Positions 63,030 to 64,000 of a DNA stretch of 64,000 nucleotides are shown here, piece by piece. Source of the DNA: Flavobacteriales bacterium (lineage in GTDB: Bacteria; Bacteroidota; Bacteroidia; Flavobacteriales_F; PHOS-HE28). The translations under genes were made by a program, and so were the position numbers. The notes under the pieces were generated by a model, which made no database searches, was not told the origin of the DNA, and saw nothing but the letters and a program-made list of their open reading frames with translations. The stretch is from NCBI GenBank assembly GCA_016704485.1, contig JADJAA010000002.1, positions 744,001-808,000 on the forward strand, in the 5' to 3' direction. Each line of letters begins with the position of its first letter. Position 1 is the first letter of the stretch.

Positions 63030-63955
63030 TTAGAGGCCGGCATGCCTTAAAAACTCATTGATGAACTTGCGTTTCCGTGTAGTTGAAAGTCCATTGTGGT
63101 TGCGCAAAGAAGTCTTCAAATGGGCGAAGTGTCCATCTATTGAATTGGTCGTGTTTGGAATGTTGACCTCCGGATGGTCATACCAAGTAAACAACCAATA
63201 CAGGTTGCGTTTCAGGCTCAGGTATGCACTTCGCAATCGCTTGTGAGTATAGTGTGACTTTCCGGTGTTCTGGTTTATGGTACGCTCATTCAGGAATACA
63301 GCCCATTTTGCATACCATTGTTCCAAACCACCAGTAAAGCTCTCTTTATCAGTTCGGGTCAGGATCTTAATCAGGTCCCTCAATTCCTGAGCTGCCGGTA
63401 GTTTAGGTCTGCGAGTTAGGTATCGGGTAATGATTGCAATTTGGTGGAACTGGCACATCTGCACCGGCACATCTCCACAAAGTCCAAATAGCCCCCTGCG
63501 TCCATCACAGACCACGGCCAGCACGGTTATACCAAGCCCCTTTAAATGCACAATGCCGTCGGCATAAAGCTGGTTGGTCTCATGCTTAACGTAAATCCAA
63601 TACAAGTTCCGTCTCGTGCGAGCATCCCTGAACAACATTACTCCATAACCTCTGCCGAAGTAGGTAGTGTCCATCAATAGAACTACTTTCTCGGGCGTCT
63701 CTATGGGCAGTGAAATAGGCTTATGCCGATCCAAGCAACGCTGAACGGTACGAACGCTACAACCATAAGTGTTGGCTAATTGGACATAGGTCTGTTTGCC
63801 CTAATGATATGCATCCCATAACTCTTTTGGATGCCGCCGGACACCACCCAAAAATTGCTTACCACAGACATGACAGAGATAGCGCTGAACTCCCTTCACA
63901 TGTCCGTATTTCTGTACCTGTTTGCCTCCACAATGAAAGCAGATTTTTTAATCAT
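63030..63955 (-). pseudogene. IS256-variant zinc-ribbon transposase with frameshift and in-frame stop
   Basis: Read from ATG 63955, the frame encodes a zinc ribbon (ICFHCGGKQV, then LCHVCGKQF) and a helix-turn-helix (GKQTYVQLANTYGCSVRTVQRC). A DDE domain follows with D in LLMDTTYFGRGYG and D in AVVCDGRRGLFG; the last acidic residue may be the D in NTTNSIDGHFAHLK. Two lesions break it. The A-run after ATGATT has six bases where seven keep frame, and TAG at 63801-63803 replaces a sense codon just after LWDAYH. The long intact piece starts only at TTG 63734, after the stop. Confidence 0.85.
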
Positions 63956-64000
63956 AACCTTTGATTCGCATCAAACCTAAGCCCAATAAGAGACACAGAG

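Larger units (their letters stand above)
62804..64000. mobile_element. Decayed insertion sequence of the IS256-variant (zinc-ribbon) type, right end outside window
   Basis: The element carries one transposase pseudogene on the minus strand. Neither end could be fixed: no inverted repeat or target duplication is visible, and the window stops 45 bases after the transposase start. The left limit is set at the direct repeat by position only. Confidence 0.4.

Noticed and set aside
63956..64000. Search for the right inverted repeat of the IS256-variant element
   Set aside because: The last 45 bases resemble the left repeats only weakly (TATTGGGC versus TAATGGAC), too little to call an end.

Overview
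The window is chromosomal DNA from a member of the Bacteroidota, most likely a Flavobacteriales-type environmental bacterium. The evidence is consistent across the window. Secreted proteins end in type IX secretion (T9SS) sorting domains. A type B gliding-motility C-terminal domain is coupled to a PorP/SprF gene. DUF5683 lies beside parAB, a PUR-family DUF3276 gene is present, and NusB has the long Bacteroidota form. Starts lack a clear Shine-Dalgarno, and several promoters fit the TTG-N19-TAnnTTTG type. No rRNA, tRNA or CRISPR array was seen.

Layout. 1-1200: two toxin-antitoxin-like pairs (a zeta-toxin-like P-loop gene cut by the window edge, and ParDE) plus a cluster of REP-like hairpin repeats. 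1.2-9.4 kb, minus strand: a T9SS protein, DUF5683, parB, parA, the potassium transporter kup, a PUR protein and an ABC exporter. 9.6-13.6 kb, plus strand: a housekeeping run of amino-acid dehydrogenase, nusB, a DUF1573 lipoprotein, yajC, coaE and a small membrane protein. 14.5-19 kb: a secreted protein of about 1,017 residues with a P-domain, split by a complete 1,416-bp IS4-family element with perfect 19-bp ends and a 10-bp target duplication. 19-22.4 kb: an acyltransferase, a thioredoxin-fold protein, a cyclophilin lipoprotein and a DEAD-box helicase.

22.5-36.7 kb holds what reads as an N-glycan degradation locus. CutC is translationally coupled to a GH2 beta-mannosidase. An MFS sugar transporter, a ROK sugar kinase and a GH92 alpha-mannosidase form a second operon. 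An N4-(beta-N-acetylglucosaminyl)-L-asparaginase lies close by. Together they could strip alpha-mannose, remove the core beta-mannose, import and phosphorylate the sugar, and cut the GlcNAc-Asn link. No chitobiose-splitting enzyme and no SusC/SusD pair is visible. Two T9SS surface proteins are interleaved.

36.8-44.9 kb: an uncharacterised secreted protein in an operon with an ECF sigma factor and its probable anti-sigma factor, a tightly overlapping DUF493 cassette, two T9SS proteins, and a decayed RelBE-like pair with an ORF6N gene. 45-57.5 kb: clpC and gyrA diverge around an inverted pair of DnaA-box sequences. Then come a TPR protein, a glutamate-synthase-like FMN protein with a possible 56-residue cysteine-rich gene overlapping its end, a dipeptide epimerase, an SRPBCC/GyrI-like protein, a lipoprotein and a zinc peptidase. 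57.7-62.8 kb: a 1,358-residue type B T9SS protein and its PorP/SprF partner. 62.8-64 kb: a decayed IS256-variant (zinc-ribbon) transposase carrying a frameshift and an in-frame stop.
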